This document shows positions 34,503-42,984 of a stretch of DNA of 64,000 bases, piece after piece. The translations under genes and the position numbers were made by a program. The notes beneath the pieces are model-generated. The model was not told where the DNA came from, made no database searches, and was given only the letters and a program-made list of their open reading frames with translations. Source of the stretch: DASYHS01 sp035998295 (lineage in GTDB: Bacteria > Pseudomonadota > Alphaproteobacteria > Azospirillales > Azospirillaceae); assembly GCF_035998295.1 (NCBI RefSeq), contig NZ_DASYHS010000145.1, positions 14,324-78,323 on the forward strand. Reading direction: 5' to 3'. The stretch's first letter is position 1. Each line of letters starts with the position of its first letter.

Positions 34503-35756
34503 TCAGCCCCGGCTGCCCCAGCCCGGCATCGGGAACACCGGTTCCATCGTCGCGTTGGGCGCCGGCAGCACCACCTCCGGCCGGCCGTCGCGGTTCTGGA
34601 TCGCGGCCGACTTGATGTTGAGGTTCTGCCCCTTCTCGTCGAAGCTGATCGGCCCGCCCAGCATGACGCGGTTCGACAGGTTGGTCGCGCGCAGCGCCTC
34701 GGTCAGCGCCTGCGGATCGGTCGAGCCCGCCCGCTTCGCGGCGTCCGCCGCGACCAGCACCGCCTCGAAGGTGAAGCCGACGTTGAGCTCGTAGGTCTCT
34801 TCCGGATGCGCCGCCTCGAACGCGGACTGGAGGACGCCGTTCAGCTCCTGCTTGGGGTCGAACCACGCGACGTTGGTGATGCAGTAGTCGGCGTTCTTGC
34901 CCAGCGTCTTGAAGAACTGCTTCTCGTACATGCCCGGGCTGCCGGGGCTGATGATGCCCATCGGCTCGTAGCGCTGCTTCACCATCTCGCGGACCATCAG
35001 GATCGCGTCGTTCAGGCGGGTCACGACGAGATGCAGGTCGGCACCCGCGGCCTTGGCCTTCGCGACCTCGACCGACAGGTCGCGCGCCTTCGGGTCGTAG
35101 GCGATCGTCTCGACGATCTCGAACGGCAGGCCGATCTTGGGGGCGAGCGCGTTGATCCCGCCCAGCATCGACTGGCCGAAGCTGTCGTTGACGTGCATCA
35201 GCACGGCCGTCTTCGGCGTGGCGCCGGTCGCCTGGAACAGGTCGTTCAGCAGCGACAGCCCGCCCATGCCGAGCATGGCGCTGGTGGGGAAGTTGCGGAA
35301 GACGTAGCGGTAGCCCTGCTCGGTGATCTTCGGGTCGGCCGCGATGTTGACGACGAAGGGCACGCCGCGCTGCTCGGCGACCTGGGCCACCGCCGCCGTG
35401 GTCGCGCTGTCGAAGCAGCCCATCAGGACGTGGGCGCCCTCGCGGATCAGCTTCTCCGCCTGGGTGCGGCCGACGTCCGGGCTCGACTCCGTGTCGGCGT
35501 TCATCAGCTCGACCGCGTAGCCGAGATCGGCCAGGATCGGCACCGAAATGTCGGCGCCGCGCTGGCAGGCCTGCCCGATCAGCGCCAGATGGCCCGAGCG
35601 CGGCAGCAGCACGCCGACCTTCACCGGGTCAGCCGCCCGGGCGAAGCGCAGCGGGCTGGAGGCGGCGAGCGCGAAGCCGCCCGCGGCGAGCGTCCAGCGG
35701 CCGAGGTCGCGCCGCGACGGACCGGTCGGGCGCATGGTTCGAGTGTCGTCGGTCAT
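34503..35756 (-). CDS. ABC transporter periplasmic binding protein (probable hydroxycinnamate)
   Basis: A 417-residue Peripla_BP_6 protein. Twin-arginine signal SRRDLGRWTLAAGGFALAA, cleavage near ARAADPVKVGVLLPRSGH. Contains LIREGAHVLMGCFDSATTAA and DSFGQSMLGGINAL. It follows the crotonase gene after 108 bases in the same operon as the feruloyl-CoA-synthase-like ligase, which suggests a phenylpropenoic acid ligand. Confidence 0.92.
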   Translation of the reverse strand: MTDDTRTMRPTGPSRRDLGRWTLAAGGFALAASSPLRFARAADPVKVGVLLPRSGHLALIGQACQRGADISVPILADLGYAVELMNADTESSPDVGRTQAEKLIREGAHVLMGCFDSATTAAVAQVAEQRGVPFVVNIAADPKITEQGYRYVFRNFPTSAMLGMGGLSLLNDLFQATGATPKTAVLMHVNDSFGQSMLGGINALAPKIGLPFEIVETIAYDPKARDLSVEVAKAKAAGADLHLVVTRLNDAILMVREMVKQRYEPMGIISPGSPGMYEKQFFKTLGKNADYCITNVAWFDPKQELNGVLQSAFEAAHPEETYELNVGFTFEAVLVAADAAKRAGSTDPQALTEALRATNLSNRVMLGGPISFDEKGQNLNIKSAAIQNRDGRPEVVLPAPNATMEPVFPMPGWGSRG

Positions 35757-35864
35757 GGCATTTCCCCCTGTGGTTCCCGGTCGTCGGCGTCGCCGCCGCT
35801 CCCGTTGTCTATGCGTCGTCCAGGTACGTCGATCATCACATGGGCGACCGGCCCCGCGCCACGG

Positions 35865-36659
35865 TCACATGCCGTCCGCGCGCGGCCCCGCTCCAACCTT
35901 TCCCGCCTTCTTGCCCAGGAAGTCCTCCAGGCGCTCCCGCGCGTCGCCGCCGGTCTGGACCAGCGCCGCGACGAGCGATTCCGTGAACAGCCCGTCGGCC
36001 ATCGACATGTCCTCGATGCGGCTGATGGCGTTCAGGATCGCGTAGTTGGACAGCGGCGCGTTGGCCGCGACGCGCCCGGCCAGCTCCAGCGCCTTGTCGA
36101 GGGCGCGGCCCGGCTCCTCCAGGTAATGCGACAGCCCCAGCCGCAGCCCGTCCTCGGCGCCGTAGGCGCGGCCGGTGAGCATCATCTCCACCATCCGGCC
36201 GGCGCCGATCACACGGGCGACGCGCACCGTCGCCCCGCCGCCGACGAAGATCCCGCGCTGGCCTTCGGGCAGCGCGTAGAAGGCGGTCCGGTCGGCGACG
36301 CGCACATGGGTCGCCGCCGCCAGTTCCAGGCCGCCGCCGATCACGGCGCCGTGCAGGGCCGATATCACCGGAAGCCCGCCGAACTGGACGGCCTGGAACA
36401 CCCGGTGCCAGGCCTGGGAATGCGCCATCACCGCGACCGCGTCCCGGTCCCGATGCTCCGACAGGTCGAGCCCGGCGCAGAAATGGTCGCCCGCGCCGTG
36501 CAGCACCGCGACGCGCACCCCGGGCGGGGGGGCACGGAAGAACCGCTCGATGGAGCCGATCAGCGCGTCGTTGACCGCGTTGCGCTTCTCCGGGCGGTCC
36601 AGGCGCAGGACGGCGACCGCCTCCCTGACCTCGACCGAGAGATGCGGAAGACCGTCCAT
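35865..36659 (-). CDS. Enoyl-CoA hydratase/isomerase (crotonase family)
   Basis: A 264-residue crotonase. Seen are LDRPEKRNAVNDALIGSIE, GDHFCAGLDLSEH (oxyanion loop), SALHGAVIGGGLELAAATHV and FYALPEGQRGIFVGGGATVR with a catalytic Glu. In this operon it should hydrate the phenylpropenoyl-CoA. Whether it also cleaves retro-aldol style to an aldehyde (as in feruloyl-CoA hydratase/lyase) or leaves the hydroxyacyl-CoA for oxidation and the thiolase cannot be read. Confidence 0.92.
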   Translation of the reverse strand: MDGLPHLSVEVREAVAVLRLDRPEKRNAVNDALIGSIERFFRAPPPGVRVAVLHGAGDHFCAGLDLSEHRDRDAVAVMAHSQAWHRVFQAVQFGGLPVISALHGAVIGGGLELAAATHVRVADRTAFYALPEGQRGIFVGGGATVRVARVIGAGRMVEMMLTGRAYGAEDGLRLGLSHYLEEPGRALDKALELAGRVAANAPLSNYAILNAISRIEDMSMADGLFTESLVAALVQTGGDARERLEDFLGKKAGKVGAGPRADGM

Positions 36660-36662
36660 GCC

Positions 36663-37085
36663 TCAGCCCTCCCCTTCGAAAAGCCGGACCACCTCCGTCG
36701 GGATCGGGACGGCGCGGATGCCTCCCGGACGGCTCGGGTCCTGCGCCGCCCAGACGCGGGTCTCCCACCCCTCGACGGCGAGCATGCCGGCCTTCAGCAG
36801 CCGGTGGTGGACCTTGAAGCTGCTGCGGCCCCATTCGACGATCGCGGCCTCGCAGTCGAGGACGTCGCCATAGGCGGACGCGACGCCGAAGCTGGCCCGC
36901 GCGTCGACGAGCGGCGTGCCGATGACGCCGTAGCGCCGCCGGATGGCATCCATGCCGAGCCCGAGGTTCCTGAGCAGCGCATGGGTGGAGCCGTCGAACC
37001 AGTTGAAGTAATTGGGATAGTAGACGATCTCAGCGCCGTCGCAGTCGCCCCACGCAACTTGGATCGTCCGCCGATGGGTCCGCAT
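36663..37085 (-). CDS. 4-hydroxybenzoyl-CoA thioesterase-family hotdog protein
   Basis: A 140-residue hotdog thioesterase. The signature VAWGDCDGAEIVYYPNYFNW at the N-terminus has the catalytic Asp of the 4-hydroxybenzoyl-CoA thioesterase family, followed by GRSSFKVHHRLL. Leads the aromatic operon behind the MarR operator; likely frees (hydroxy)benzoate or recycles CoA. Crotonase gene starts 3 bases after its stop. Confidence 0.9.
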   Translation of the reverse strand: MRTHRRTIQVAWGDCDGAEIVYYPNYFNWFDGSTHALLRNLGLGMDAIRRRYGVIGTPLVDARASFGVASAYGDVLDCEAAIVEWGRSSFKVHHRLLKAGMLAVEGWETRVWAAQDPSRPGGIRAVPIPTEVVRLFEGEG

Positions 37086-37117
37086 CCCGCCCCCTGTCCC
37101 TCACGCGAAGGAGCATG

Positions 37118-37161
37118 CCGCGGTTTCGTTCACCCGTCAAATTGTTCTATCGATGAACAAT
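37118..37161 (-). promoter_or_regulatory. MarR operator and promoter of the hydroxycinnamate operon
   Basis: ATTGTTC (37141-37147) and GAACAAT (37155-37161) form a perfect inverted repeat with 7-base spacer, a MarR-type site. Directly beside it, on the minus strand, TTGACG (plus 37135-37140), 17 bases, CATGCT (plus 37112-37117 edge) make a promoter for the thioesterase gene. The site abuts the -35. Confidence 0.65.
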
Positions 37162-37183
37162 CGGCGCAGCCGGCCGGCCCGGT

Positions 37184-37720
37184 TCAGCCGCCCATCATCT
37201 TGCGCAGCAGGGCCAGCAGGGTCTCGTGCTCCGCCGGGGTCAGCGCCGCGGTCACGCGGGCCTCGTGCTCGCGGACGAGCCGCTCCAGGTCGCGCAGCAC
37301 CGCCGTTCCCGTGGCCGTCAGGTGCAGCGCACGCGAGCGCCGGTCGCTGGCCGACGGCACCCGGATCGCGAGACCGAGTTCCTCCAGGTGGTCGATCAGC
37401 GGCACCATCGCCGAGCGCTCGATGGCGAGCGCGTTGGCGAGCACGGTCTGGATCACGCCGGGATTGGCCCCGATCACGACCAGCGCCGAGAACTGGGCCG
37501 GCGTGATCCCGGTCCCGGCGAAGCCGCGCAGGAAGTCCTGCCAGATCGCGAGCTGCGCGCGTCGCACGAGGTAGCCGCTCAGCTCGGTCAGCATGCCGAG
37601 GTCGAGCTCGCCCGGCTGGACCGCCTCATCCGCCTTGCCCACGCCGCGCCGGCCCTTCCTGCGCCCGCCCGCGGTCCCCTTGCCCGCGGCCCCGGCCTTG
37701 CCTGCAATCGCGTCAGACAT
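37184..37720 (-). CDS. MarR-family transcriptional regulator
   Basis: A 178-residue regulator. Residues 1-35 are a Lys/Gly/Arg-rich tail, then the MarR winged helix: FSALVVIGANPGVIQTVLAN, IERSAMVPLIDHLEELGLAI and the wing SDRRSRALHLTATG. MarR proteins of hydroxycinnamate operons are usually released by the CoA ester. It lies just upstream of the operator at 37141-37161. Its start overlaps the rluA-like stop by 8 bases. Confidence 0.92.
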   Translation of the reverse strand: MSDAIAGKAGAAGKGTAGGRRKGRRGVGKADEAVQPGELDLGMLTELSGYLVRRAQLAIWQDFLRGFAGTGITPAQFSALVVIGANPGVIQTVLANALAIERSAMVPLIDHLEELGLAIRVPSASDRRSRALHLTATGTAVLRDLERLVREHEARVTAALTPAEHETLLALLRKMMGG

Positions 37721-38528
37721 GGTCTTCTCCCGGTCCATGTTCCGGAGAAGACGGGATCGGCCGGACCTCCGCAACCGAAATCGGCCCCGGCGCGGTGGTC
37801 GCCGGCCCCAGCGGCCACCCTTCCGGCCACTCCTCCGGCGGCCTGCCGGCGTCGATGCCGAGGGCGGCGAGCGCCGCGCCGAGTGCAGCCGGCACCGGCG
37901 CCACCGCGACCAGCGGCGCCCCGTCCGGGTCGAGGGGAACGCGGATCGCGCGGGCGTGGAGGTGCAGCGGGCACGGGGCGGGCCGTATCGGGCCGTAGAT
38001 GGGGTCGCCGAGGATCGGCGTGCCAAGCGCGGCGCAGTGGGCGCGAAGCTGGTGGGTGCGCCCGGTCTCGGGCCGCAGCTCCAGCCAGGCCAGGCGGTCG
38101 GACCGCGCCAGCACCCGGTACTCGGTGACCGCGGACCGGCCCGCCGCGTCCACGACCATGCGCGCGCCGGTCTCGCCCGCGACCTTCAGCAGCGGCAGGT
38201 CGATGCGTCCCGCCGGCTGCGCCGGGACGCCCGCGACCGCCGCCCAGTAGACCTTGTCGACCTTGCGCAGCCGGAACAGCCGGCCGAGCGACACGACCGC
38301 GGCCTCGGTGCGGCCCAGGACGAGGCATCCGCTCGTGTCCTTGTCCAACCGGTGGACGAGCCGAGGCGGCCCGCCCGGGCCGAAATCGAGCATCGCGAGC
38401 AGTTCTTCCAGGTGCTGCTGGACCTTGGCCCCGGCATGGACCGGCAGGCCTCCTGGCTTGTCCAGGACGACCACGTCGGCGTCGGCATGCAGGATGCGGG
38501 CGAGAATGTCCTCGGGCGCCAGCGCCAT
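37713..38528 (-). CDS. RluA-family pseudouridine synthase
   Basis: A 271-residue protein: VVVLDKPGGLPVHAG, then PRLVHRLDKDTSGCLVLG with the catalytic Asp of the HRLDxxTSG motif, and LRPETGRTHQLRAHCAALG followed by GDPIYG. No S4 domain is seen, so it resembles RluA or a short RluA-like enzyme acting on rRNA/tRNA uridines. Start 38528 overlaps the kinase stop by one base. Confidence 0.92.
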   Translation of the reverse strand: MALAPEDILARILHADADVVVLDKPGGLPVHAGAKVQQHLEELLAMLDFGPGGPPRLVHRLDKDTSGCLVLGRTEAAVVSLGRLFRLRKVDKVYWAAVAGVPAQPAGRIDLPLLKVAGETGARMVVDAAGRSAVTEYRVLARSDRLAWLELRPETGRTHQLRAHCAALGTPILGDPIYGPIRPAPCPLHLHARAIRVPLDPDGAPLVAVAPVPAALGAALAALGIDAGRPPEEWPEGWPLGPATTAPGPISVAEVRPIPSSPEHGPGEDHV

Positions 38529-40324
38529 CACGCCGCCATGCCGGCATCGGCCGGCACCACGGGCACGACGATCACGAACCGGGTGCCGCGGCCGGGCCGC
38601 TCGACCCGGAACTCGCCGCCGAGCTGGCGCACGAACATCAGCACGAGCCTCATGCCGATCGTGCCCGGCGTCGAGGCGTCGAAGTCCGCGGGCACGCCGC
38701 GGCCGTCGTCCTCGACCTCGAGGCGCACCCGGTCCCCCGCGAGCGAGACGCGGACGTTGACCGAGCCTTCCTCGCCGGGGCCGAAGGCGTGCTTGAAGGC
38801 GTTGGTCAGCAGCTCGTTCACGACTAGCGCGAACGGGACGAGGCTGTCGGCCGGCAGCCACGCGTCCCCCGCGCCGACGTCGCACCGGATCGTTCCGGCC
38901 GGCCTGCCGTGGACCGCCGCGACGTGGCGGCACAGCAGCTCGACCTGGTTGGCGATGCCGGCGCGCGACAGGTCCTCGTCCTGGTAGAGGGCCTGGTGGA
39001 CCATGGCGACCGCCTGGATGCGGCCGACGGCGTCGTCGAACTCGCGCCGGGCCCTGCCGTCCTCGAGGCGGCGCGCCTGGATGCTCAGCAGGCTGGACAC
39101 GGTCTGCAGGCTGTTCTTGACGCGGTGGTGTATCTCACGGAGCAGCGCTTCCCGCTGCTCGAACGCCGTCCGCAGCTCCGTCTCCATCCGCTTGCGGCCG
39201 GTGATGTCGACCGTCGTGCCGACGACGCGCGCGGGCCGCCCGGCGCCGTCCCGCGCGATCCAGCCGCGGTCCCACACGTCGACCCAGCGGCCGTCACGGT
39301 GGCGCACCCGGTACTCGAACGCGTAGTGGTCGCCCTCGCCGCCCAGCACGCCCTCCATCGCCGTCTGGACCCGCTCCAGGTCGTCGGGATGGATGCGCCC
39401 GAGCCAATCGTCCCGCGTCGCGGGCACTTCGTCCGGCGAGAACCCGATGACGTCCGCCAGCCCCTCGGAGCGGAAGGACTCGTCCGTGCGCGGGTTCCAG
39501 TCGTAGACCATGCCGATGGCCGCCCTGGCCGCGAGGCGGAAACGCTCCTCGCTTTCCTTCAGCGCCGCCTCCGCGCGTTTCTGCCGGGTGACGTCGAACA
39601 CCACGCCCACGAACCGGCGCGGGATGCCGTCCACGGTCCGCTCGATCTCGCCGCGGCATGCGAGCCAGCGCACGTCCCCCGCCGGCCGGACGATGCGGAA
39701 CTCGCTGTCGAGCGGCCGTTCGCCCCTGGCGGCGGCGACCATCTGGGCGCCGACGGCGCCGCGGTCGTCGGGATGGACCATCGCGAGCAGCGCCGCCGGC
39801 GACGGCACCGCCCCGTCGGCCGGCAGGCCGACCAGCCGGAACAGGCTCGGCGACCAGGCCATGCTGCCGTCGGCGAGATGCCATTCCCAATCGCCCACGT
39901 CGCCCGCGTTCTGCGCCCGCCTCAGCCGGGCTTCGCTCGCGTGCTGGGCGGCCGTCGCCTGCGCCAGCGCGCGGACGGCCCGGCGCAGCAGCTCGATCGG
40001 GAGGCAGCCGATGCCGACCGCGATCAGGAAGGCGGTCGGGCTCCACAGCTCGCTCGCACCCGCCGAGAAGAACGGGGGAACGAAGAAATAGGCGCCGGCG
40101 GCACAGGCCAGGACGGCGGCGAATGCCGCCGGGCCGACACCCCCGAGGAAGCAGGTCAGGATGACCGCCGGGAACAGCGTGACGAAGGGACTGCCCGCCT
40201 CGGCCGGCGCGAGCAGCAGCCGCATCGCGACGGCGAGCGCGACCAGCGCCGCGGCCGCGCCGTAGGCGCGCGCCGGATGCTCGAACACGCTCAGCCGCTC
40301 GAAGACCCTCGCGACGCGAATCAT
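38528..40324 (-). CDS. Membrane sensor histidine kinase: DUF4118, two PAS, HisKA_2
   Basis: A 598-residue kinase. Residues 15-120 contain four hydrophobic segments (DUF4118-like, SPFVTLFPAVILTCFLGG). Two PAS/PAC units follow: DWEWHLADGSMAWSPSLFRL ending VFDVTRQKRAE, and IGMVYDWNPRTDES ending TVDITGRKRME. The H-box is LLREIHHRVKNSLQTVSSLL (HisKA_2/HWE-like), and the ATPase has NELLTNAFKHAF and DDGRGVP. No response regulator is adjacent. ATG 40324 is preferred because upstream residues are unconserved-looking; the next genes (rluA-like, marR) are coupled. Confidence 0.9.
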   Translation of the reverse strand: MIRVARVFERLSVFEHPARAYGAAAALVALAVAMRLLLAPAEAGSPFVTLFPAVILTCFLGGVGPAAFAAVLACAAGAYFFVPPFFSAGASELWSPTAFLIAVGIGCLPIELLRRAVRALAQATAAQHASEARLRRAQNAGDVGDWEWHLADGSMAWSPSLFRLVGLPADGAVPSPAALLAMVHPDDRGAVGAQMVAAARGERPLDSEFRIVRPAGDVRWLACRGEIERTVDGIPRRFVGVVFDVTRQKRAEAALKESEERFRLAARAAIGMVYDWNPRTDESFRSEGLADVIGFSPDEVPATRDDWLGRIHPDDLERVQTAMEGVLGGEGDHYAFEYRVRHRDGRWVDVWDRGWIARDGAGRPARVVGTTVDITGRKRMETELRTAFEQREALLREIHHRVKNSLQTVSSLLSIQARRLEDGRARREFDDAVGRIQAVAMVHQALYQDEDLSRAGIANQVELLCRHVAAVHGRPAGTIRCDVGAGDAWLPADSLVPFALVVNELLTNAFKHAFGPGEEGSVNVRVSLAGDRVRLEVEDDGRGVPADFDASTPGTIGMRLVLMFVRQLGGEFRVERPGRGTRFVIVVPVVPADAGMAA

Positions 40325-40469
40325 CTTCGGCGCCGCTCTCGGCGCGGGTGGTCCATGGCCGCACTCCTCCGGACGTGCATCGAAGTGTACATCACGCCAC
40401 CATTCCGACAAGAAGACTGGACATGCCATCGTGTCCGCAACTCCGGCCGGCGCGCGCCGTTATTCCGGC

Positions 40470-41309
40470 ATGTACCGACGAAGGGCGGGCCGGATGGGTG
40501 CGATCGTTCCAGTTGCCGTGGCCTTGTTGCTCTCCGCCGCATCCGCGGCGGCCGCGGCGCCCTCTCCCGGCTGCGGGCGCGCGCCGCCCGCGGCACCGCC
40601 CGACGCGCTCTCCGTCGAGGGGGCTTCGCGCCCGCTGATCGTCGACCTTCCCGAAGGCTACGATGCCGACCGGCCGCACCGCCTCGTCGTGGCCTTCCAC
40701 GGGCGCACCAGCCCGCCGGCCCGGGTCCGGCGCTACTACGACCTCGACCAGGCGGAGGGCGGCCGGACCATCTTCGTCTACCCCGAGGCCCGCCGCCAGG
40801 CGGACGGCACCTATATCTGGCGCATGCCCGAGGACCTCGTGCTGTTCGAGACGATCCTCGAGCGGTTCGGCGATCTCTACTGCATCGCCGGGGACGAGGT
40901 CTTCGCCGTCGGCCATTCGCTGGGCGCGACCTTCGTCAACAGCCTCGCCTGCGCGCGCGGGGACCTGCTGCGGGGCGTCGGCACCGTGGCCGGCGGCATC
41001 GCTCCCGAGGATTGCACCGGAAGCGTCGCCGCGATGCTGCTGCACCATCCCGAGGACGAACTGGTGCCGATCGATCTCGGCCGCGCGGCGCGGGACCTCC
41101 TGGTCGCGCAGAACGACCTGCCCGAGCGGCCGCGGCCAGCCGATCCCCGGGTCTTCAACTGCCGGCGCTACGGGTCCGCGGACGCCGACAACCCGGTCCT
41201 CTGGTGCCCGCACGACCAGGCCGAGACCGGGGCCGGCCGCTACTACCCCCACCAGTGGCCCGCCGGGACCGGCGAGGCGTTCATGGAATTCTTCGCGACC
41301 CTCGACTAG
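40470..41309 (+). CDS. Secreted esterase of the PHB-depolymerase/feruloyl-esterase type
   Basis: A 279-residue exported hydrolase. Signal peptide with RRR n-region and AIVPVAVALLLSAASAAAAA core, mature start near PSPGCG. RPLIVDLPEGYDADRPHRLV, VAFHGRTSPPAR, nucleophile motif VFAVGHSLGATFVNSLAC and acid/His segments HHPEDELVPID and WCPHDQAETG fit the LpqC/PHB-depolymerase esterase family. Starts at GTG 40431 or ATG 40494 are possible. Feruloyl esterases belong to this family, and the neighbouring operon would use the product; substrate not proven. Confidence 0.82.
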   Translation: MYRRRAGRMGAIVPVAVALLLSAASAAAAAPSPGCGRAPPAAPPDALSVEGASRPLIVDLPEGYDADRPHRLVVAFHGRTSPPARVRRYYDLDQAEGGRTIFVYPEARRQADGTYIWRMPEDLVLFETILERFGDLYCIAGDEVFAVGHSLGATFVNSLACARGDLLRGVGTVAGGIAPEDCTGSVAAMLLHHPEDELVPIDLGRAARDLLVAQNDLPERPRPADPRVFNCRRYGSADADNPVLWCPHDQAETGAGRYYPHQWPAGTGEAFMEFFATLD

Positions 41310-41570
41310 AGTGCTTCCGGTTCATCCGGAAGCACTCTGGGGCGCGACCGCGCCCCCGCCCCGCCCCGCCAGGGGCGAAAGCAAAGCCGCGGATGCGGCG
41401 CCGGCGTTTGAGGAACACGAAATCCCGGAGTGCTTCCGGTTCATCCGGAAGCACTCCGGGGCGCGACCGCGCCCCCGCCCCGTCAGGGGCGAAAGCAAAG
41501 CCGCGGAGGCGGCGCCGGCGTTTGAGGAACACGAAATCCCAGAGCGTTTCCGGTTCGTCCGGAAATGCTC
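41309..41570. repeat. Tandem palindromic repeat, two full units and a partial third
   Basis: Unit 1 is 41309-41427, unit 2 is 41428-41541, unit 3 (hairpin only) is 41542-41570. Each unit starts with a hairpin, GAGTGCTTCCGG-TTCAT-CCGGAAGCACTC in units 1 and 2 (12-base perfect arms), followed by a GC-rich core and an end reading GGCGTTTGAGGAACACGAA. Unit 3 has GAGCGTTTCCGG with a G-T wobble. The array starts on the esterase stop codon and may terminate transcription. Confidence 0.85.
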
Positions 41571-41603
41571 TAAGGTCCGGCACCCGCCCCCCGGATCGAC
41601 GCG

Positions 41604-42428
41604 ATGCCGATGCCCACCCTCTCCCAGGCCGCCCTGTCCGTACTGGCCGCCGACGACCCCGCGGAAAAGGTGCGGCTCACCCGCGCGCACGCCGCCGCCT
41701 GGACGGCCGGCGCGATCACCGATCCCGGCGCCGATCCCGGCGCGGCGTCGCCGCCCGACCGGCCCGCCCGCCCGGCCCGACCCGAACTCCGCCCCACCCG
41801 CGAGATGCCGCCCCGCCGCAAGGCCGGCAGCCTGGCCGGGCGCGTGGCGCTGCTGCACGCGCTCGCCCATATCGAGCTCAACGCCATCGACCTCGCCTGG
41901 GACATCGTCGCCCGCTTCCGCAGCGCGCGCGAGGGCGGCGAGCCGCTGCCCCGCGCGTTTTGCGACGACTGGGTGCGCGTCGCCGACGAGGAGGCGACGC
42001 ATTTCGAGCTGCTGTCGCGCCGGCTGTTGGAACTGGGCAGCGGCTACGGCGCGCTGCCGGCCCATGATGGGCTGTGGCAGGCCTCGCGCGACACCGCCCA
42101 CGACCTCGCGGCCCGGCTCGCGATCGTGCCCCTCGTGCTGGAGGCGCGCGGGCTCGATGTCACGCCGGCGATGATCGCCAATCTCCGCCGCTTCGGCGAC
42201 GATGCCAGCGCCGCCATCCTCCAGCGCATCCACGACGACGAGATCGGCCACGTCGCCGCGGGCCGGCGCTGGTTCGACTGGGTCTGCGCGCGGCGCGCGA
42301 TGGAGCCGGCCGCCGCCTGGCGCATGCTGGTGGAGCGCCATTTCAAGGGCGGCCTGAAACCGCCGTTCAACGCCGACAGCCGCGCGAAGGCCGGCCTGCC
42401 ACCGGACTTCTACGAGCCGGCAACCTGA
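41604..42428 (+). CDS. DUF455 family ferritin-like protein
   Basis: A 274-residue helical protein. RVALLHALAHIELNAIDLAW carries the first ExxH pair, RVADEEATHFELLSRRLLEL the second and ILQRIHDDEIGHVAAGRRWF the third, the iron-binding pattern of DUF455. The Ala/Pro-rich stretch near residues 40-70 is a linker. Ends with GGLKPPFNADSRAKAGLPPD, a DUF455 hallmark. Family function is unknown (ferritin-like, perhaps diiron). Confidence 0.9.
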   Translation: MPMPTLSQAALSVLAADDPAEKVRLTRAHAAAWTAGAITDPGADPGAASPPDRPARPARPELRPTREMPPRRKAGSLAGRVALLHALAHIELNAIDLAWDIVARFRSAREGGEPLPRAFCDDWVRVADEEATHFELLSRRLLELGSGYGALPAHDGLWQASRDTAHDLAARLAIVPLVLEARGLDVTPAMIANLRRFGDDASAAILQRIHDDEIGHVAAGRRWFDWVCARRAMEPAAAWRMLVERHFKGGLKPPFNADSRAKAGLPPDFYEPAT

Positions 42429-42447
42429 AAACCGGGCCCGGACGCCC

Positions 42448-42984
42448 TCACCCCGCCGCGGGGTTCGCCAGGACGTACAGGCACGCGGCCGTTTCCGGCC
42501 ACGGCCGCCGTTCGAACCCCGCCTTCAGCAGAATGCGGCGCGAGGCGACGTTGGCGTCGTGGACGGTGGCGCGGATCTCCGGGAGGTTCAGCGTCTCGAA
42601 AGCGTAGCGCACCAGGCCGCCCACGATCTCCGACCCCAGGCCCCGGCCCCAGGCGGGGGTCTCGAACCCGTAGATGATCTCCTCGGGCCCGCCCTCCGGC
42701 CGTGCGAAGCCGGCCCAGCCGACGAAGCGTCCGCTCCCGCGGTCCGTCAGGGCGCCGGTGCCGTAGCCGAACTTCGCCACGTTGGCGCGCGAGCGGGCGA
42801 TCCAGAGGGCGCAGATATCGCGGTCGAGCGGCCGGCCGTCGTCGGTATGGCGCACGACCTCCGGATCGCCGGCGACGCGGGCGAGGTCATCCAGGTCCTG
42901 TGGCGCGAACGGGCGGAAGACCAGCCGCGGCGTGCGGAAGAACTCCGCGGCCGGCGGGCGCCGATCGGGTCGCGGACCGGACAC
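42448..42984 (-). CDS. GNAT-family N-acetyltransferase (RimJ/RimL-like)
   Basis: A 178-residue acetyltransferase: RTPRLVFRPFAPQDLDDLAR at the start, IIYGFETPAWGRGLGSEIVG with the acetyl-CoA loop, and ATVHDANVASRRILLKAGFE near the end. The start codon follows the transporter stop with no gap. Substrate unknown. Confidence 0.9.
   Translation of the reverse strand: MSGPRPDRRPPAAEFFRTPRLVFRPFAPQDLDDLARVAGDPEVVRHTDDGRPLDRDICALWIARSRANVAKFGYGTGALTDRGSGRFVGWAGFARPEGGPEEIIYGFETPAWGRGLGSEIVGGLVRYAFETLNLPEIRATVHDANVASRRILLKAGFERRPWPETAACLYVLANPAAG

Noticed and set aside
34431..37574. 1047-codon plus-strand frame
   Set aside because: It runs opposite the binding protein, crotonase and thioesterase genes, which have firm family motifs.
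41309..41570. CRISPR-like array
   Set aside because: The units are 114-119 bases with hairpins and no unique spacers, so this is a tandem palindromic repeat.
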